Below the pieces are notes generated by a model that saw only the letters and a program-made list of their open reading frames with translations, ran no database searches and had not been told where the DNA came from. From Flavobacterium crassostreae (GTDB taxonomy: Bacteria; Bacteroidota; Bacteroidia; Flavobacteriales; Flavobacteriaceae), in assembly GCF_001831475.1 (NCBI RefSeq), contig NZ_CP017688.1:2046001-2110000 (forward strand): a stretch of 64,000 bases of DNA, read 5' to 3'. This document shows, piece by piece, positions 61,186 to 64,000 of the stretch (position 1 is the first letter of the stretch; the number at the start of each line of letters is the position of its first letter). A program made the translations under genes and the position numbers.

Positions 61186-61482
61186 ATGAATAAACCAATA
61201 GCTGTTAAGGACGAAAATTCTAATAAATTTTCTGAAATCGTACAAGAAAAAATTAGTAAAGGATTTGTAATAGAAGAGCGTAATGACAAACTGCCTTTTG
61301 CGGTTATGTCAAAGAAAAAGAAAAAAATAAACCATAATATCTATTTTTTAGTGTCCTGTATAACTTTAGGTATTGGTTCTATTGTTTGGATTTATACCAG
61401 TTTTATCTCCTCCAAAGAAATAAGAATACTTGTGGGTCTGGATGAAGATGGCAACGTATTTGAAGACAAATGTTATAATTAA
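61186..61482 (+). CDS. Hypothetical small membrane protein
   Basis: From ATG 61186 the protein has 98 residues. Its N-terminal half is charged and it has one membrane segment (about 55-77) after a KKKKK patch and a short acidic C-terminal tail. No family was recognised. The start further upstream is TTG and gives an odd hydrophobic leader. The 383-bp gap before it (60803-61185) shows no gene; CACATTTG at 60986 resembles a -7 box but lies 190 bp away. A terminator follows. Confidence 0.6.
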   Translation: MNKPIAVKDENSNKFSEIVQEKISKGFVIEERNDKLPFAVMSKKKKKINHNIYFLVSCITLGIGSIVWIYTSFISSKEIRILVGLDEDGNVFEDKCYN

Positions 61483-61500
61483 TTTTATTTTTATTTAGAT

Positions 61501-61540
61501 AAAAAAACAGCCTACTATTGATACGTAGGCTGTTTTTTTT
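61501..61540. terminator. Bidirectional terminator between convergent genes
   Basis: AAAAAAACAGCCTAC pairs with GTAGGCTGTTTTTTTT around a 9-nt loop. It ends the plus-strand small gene and minus-strand uvrA, 20 bp from the uvrA stop. Confidence 0.9.
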
Positions 61541-61559
61541 TGAAGTAAATTATAACAAG

Positions 61560-64000
61560 TTATAATTTATCTTTTAAATACGGGCCAGTAACGGATTCTT
61601 TATTGGCAACAATGGTCTCTGGAGTGCCATAGGCCAATAATTTACCTCCATTTTCTCCACCTTCAGGGCCGAGATCAATAATCCAATCTGCGCATTTAAT
61701 AAGGTCTAAATTGTGTTCAATAACCAATATAGAATGGCCTTTTTCAATCAAAGCATTAAAGGAGGCTAGTAATTTTTTAATATCATGAAAATGCAAGCCT
61801 GTTGTAGGCTCGTCAAAAACAAATAGTGCTTTCTCTTTGGTGGCTCCTTTGACCAAAAACGAAGCTAATTTTATTCGTTGTGCTTCTCCTCCAGACAATG
61901 TAGACGAAGATTGGCCTAATTGTACATAACCCAAGCCCACTTCCTGTAGGGGTTTTAGTTTTTGGGTGATTTTGGTTTGTTTGTTTGTGTCAAAAAACAA
62001 CAGTGCTTCATCAATGGTAAGGCAGAGTATGTCGTGAATGTTTTTACCTTCAAATGCAACTTCGAGTATTTCTTTTTTAAAACGTTTTCCGTGACAGGTT
62101 TCGCAAGGTAGTTGTACATCGGCCATAAAAACCATTTCTACATTAATAGTACCTTCGCCCTTGCAGGTTTCGCAACGGCCTGCATCTACATTAAAAGAAA
62201 AATGCTTAGGCAGATAGCCTCGCAATTTGGATATTTTTTGTTTGGCAAATAATTCGCGGATATCGTCATAGGCTTTTATGTAGGTTACTGGGTTAGATCG
62301 AGAACTTCTTCCAATAGGGTTTTGATCTACATATTCAATGTGTTTAATGTGAGAGAAAGAACCACTTAGTTCCCTAAATTGACCGGCTTTTTCTCCAGCA
62401 TTTTCAAGCTTTTTTTGCATAGCCGGAAACAATATTTTTTTGACTAGTGTGCTTTTACCGCTTCCTGAAACTCCGGTTATAACCGTTAGTACATCTAGCG
62501 GAAACAGAACATCAATGTTTTGCAAATTGTTTTCTCTTGCGCCTTTTATTTCAATATAATTGGTGTATTTGCGTCTTTTTTTGGGTACGGATATTTCTAA
62601 ATTGCCATTCAAATATTCTGCCGTAAGAGAGTTAGATTCGAGGATTTCAACATAAGTTCCTTCTGCTACTAATTCGCCGCCAAAAGTACCTGCTTCTGGA
62701 CCAATATCAATAATTCTATCGGCAGCTTTCATGATATCCTCATCGTGTTCTACCACAATAACGGTATTGCCTAAATCTCTTAAATCCAGCAGTACTTTTA
62801 TTAATCTTTGGGTATCTTTGGGATGCAAACCAATACTTGGCTCATCCAAAATATACATAGAACCCACTAAGCTGCTTCCCAAAGAGGTGGCTAAATTGAT
62901 ACGTTGGGATTCTCCTCCGGATAGCGTAGCAGAGTTTCGGTTTAAGGTTAGGTAATCTAAGCCTACATCTGTCAAAAAAGAAAGACGGTTGTTGATTTCA
63001 ATCAATAAACGCTTTGCAATTTGTTTTTCGTAGGTATCGAGGCTAATGTTTTTAAAAAAAGTTGCCAGATGTTGGATAGGTAAATCTACTAATTCAGAGA
63101 CTGTTTTAGAATTAATTTTTACATAAGAAGCCTCCACTCGCAAACGTTTTCCTTTACAACTGTGGCACTTTGTTTTTCCTCGGTAACGAGAGAGTAAAAC
63201 TCTGTTTTGTATTTTGTAATTTTTTTCTTCTATTTCTTTAAAAAAAGCATGCAAACCCTGAAAATAACTGTTTCCTGTCCAGAGCAGCTCTTTGTGTTCT
63301 GGAGATAGCTCAAAATAAGGTTTGTGGATCGGAAAATCAAATTTATAAGCATTGTTTACTAATTGGTCTCTAAACCAACTCATGCTTTCTCCGCGCCATG
63401 GATAAATAGCATTTTCAAACACCGAAAGACTGGTATTTGGGATAACTAATTCGGAGTCTATACCTATAATGTTTCCGTAGCCCTCACAAACCGGACATGC
63501 TCCGTATGGATTATTAAAACTAAATAAATGAACATTTGGTTCCAAAAAAGAGATACCATCTAGCTCAAAATTATTAGAATATGCCTGTCTGGTATTGGTT
63601 TGTAGGTCTTGTAGATAACAACTGCCTTTTCCTTCATAGAAAGCCGTTTGTACCGCATCTGCAAGCCGATTATAAAAAGCATCTTCCTCTTTGACTACAA
63701 TTCGGTCAACAATCAAAAAGAGTTCTTTTTGGTTCCAACCAGCTGGCAAATCATCCAAACGAACCATTTGATTGTCTACCAAAATTCTGGCAAAACCTTG
63801 TTGCAACAAGACCTTAAGTTTGTCTTCTAGTTTTCTGCCTTTTTCCAGTACAATTGGTGCTAACAAAAGCCATTTGCTATCCAGGGGCATTTTTTTTACC
63901 TCAGTCACCACATCGGTCACCGTATCTTTTTTTACCTCTTGGCCAGAAATAGGAGAGAAGGTCCTGCCTATACGCGCATACAATAATTTGATATAATCGT
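61560..64000 (-). CDS. uvrA: Excinuclease ABC subunit UvrA, C-terminal 813 residues (cut by window edge)
   Basis: The frame is open to the window end: the codons before MYARIGR read DYIKLL, matching UvrA. Visible are the Cys4 zinc modules (CPVC with CHSCK; CETCK with CETCHGKRF), two signatures LSGGESQRINLA and LSGGEAQRIKLA, the second Walker A GVSGSGKS, and Walker B ILDEPSIGLHP and VFDEPTTGLHF. UvrA scans DNA for damage in nucleotide excision repair. The N-terminal Walker A lies outside. Flavobacteria often have two UvrA paralogues, and which one this is cannot be settled from this part. Confidence 0.93.
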   Translation of the reverse strand, partial: DYIKLLYARIGRTFSPISGQEVKKDTVTDVVTEVKKMPLDSKWLLLAPIVLEKGRKLEDKLKVLLQQGFARILVDNQMVRLDDLPAGWNQKELFLIVDRIVVKEEDAFYNRLADAVQTAFYEGKGSCYLQDLQTNTRQAYSNNFELDGISFLEPNVHLFSFNNPYGACPVCEGYGNIIGIDSELVIPNTSLSVFENAIYPWRGESMSWFRDQLVNNAYKFDFPIHKPYFELSPEHKELLWTGNSYFQGLHAFFKEIEEKNYKIQNRVLLSRYRGKTKCHSCKGKRLRVEASYVKINSKTVSELVDLPIQHLATFFKNISLDTYEKQIAKRLLIEINNRLSFLTDVGLDYLTLNRNSATLSGGESQRINLATSLGSSLVGSMYILDEPSIGLHPKDTQRLIKVLLDLRDLGNTVIVVEHDEDIMKAADRIIDIGPEAGTFGGELVAEGTYVEILESNSLTAEYLNGNLEISVPKKRRKYTNYIEIKGARENNLQNIDVLFPLDVLTVITGVSGSGKSTLVKKILFPAMQKKLENAGEKAGQFRELSGSFSHIKHIEYVDQNPIGRSSRSNPVTYIKAYDDIRELFAKQKISKLRGYLPKHFSFNVDAGRCETCKGEGTINVEMVFMADVQLPCETCHGKRFKKEILEVAFEGKNIHDILCLTIDEALLFFDTNKQTKITQKLKPLQEVGLGYVQLGQSSSTLSGGEAQRIKLASFLVKGATKEKALFVFDEPTTGLHFHDIKKLLASFNALIEKGHSILVIEHNLDLIKCADWIIDLGPEGGENGGKLLAYGTPETIVANKESVTGPYLKDKL

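Overview
The window is AT-rich chromosomal DNA from a member of the Bacteroidetes, most likely a Flavobacterium or close relative. The support is: repeated -7 boxes of the form TAnnTTTG, a tmRNA whose tag reads GENNYALAA, DUF4834, YfhO and Phenol_MetA_deg-type proteins typical of Flavobacteriaceae, and many short terminators ending in T-runs. No rRNA, tRNA or CRISPR array was seen. Both edges cut genes: a hybrid histidine kinase on the left and uvrA on the right.

Layout. (1) 0.5-7.4 kb: one minus-strand efflux operon, tetR - tolC-like - hlyD-like - two ABC ATPases - two ABC-2 permeases, with a promoter and operator at the head of tetR. (2) 7.4-12.8 kb: a sulfur/persulfide locus. It holds a CstB-like persulfide dioxygenase-rhodanese, a TauE exporter, a rhodanese, a Crp/Fnr regulator carrying cysteine pairs, thioredoxin, small membrane proteins and a TPMT-type methyltransferase fused to a heavy-metal-binding-like domain. 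Two of its promoters carry the same 14-bp near-palindrome at identical spacing. (3) 13-27.5 kb: a signalling and stress island. A kinase whose PAS domain matches heme-PAS FixL at key residues overlaps a response regulator that joins a receiver to a Crp/Fnr-type DNA-binding module. Downstream lie BON proteins, a GH130 phosphorylase, a GT4 fusion, an Mla-like lipid transporter (permease, ATPase, MCE protein), small stress-type proteins and a P-type ATPase. Three BON-associated promoters share a fixed three-block architecture. (4) 27.7-31.4 kb: a two-gene restriction-modification cassette, with a long imperfect hairpin just upstream. (5) 31.7-39.2 kb: a complete N-ATPase operon (atpDCQRBEFAG) followed by a nitroreductase. 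(6) 39.3-45.4 kb: an AI-2E family membrane protein, a small remnant of a thiamine-diphosphate enzyme, a fatty acid hydroxylase and a MacAB/LolDE-like export system. (7) 45.4-56.7 kb: housekeeping and envelope genes: ssrA, a serine hydrolase, a Lys1-like dehydrogenase, a GNAT-like protein, an outer-membrane protein, YfhO, a glycosyltransferase and a flippase. (8) 57-61 kb: an MBOAT O-acyltransferase next to its SGNH partner, which is split by a 1.27-kb IS3-family element flanked by a visible target duplication. (9) From 61.2 kb: a small membrane protein and uvrA.

The most interesting material is the putative oxygen-sensing FixL/FixJ-FixK-type pair with a shared promoter architecture next to it, and the persulfide locus with its candidate Crp operator. 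All functional statements rest on reading motifs by eye. No database search or folding calculation was run.
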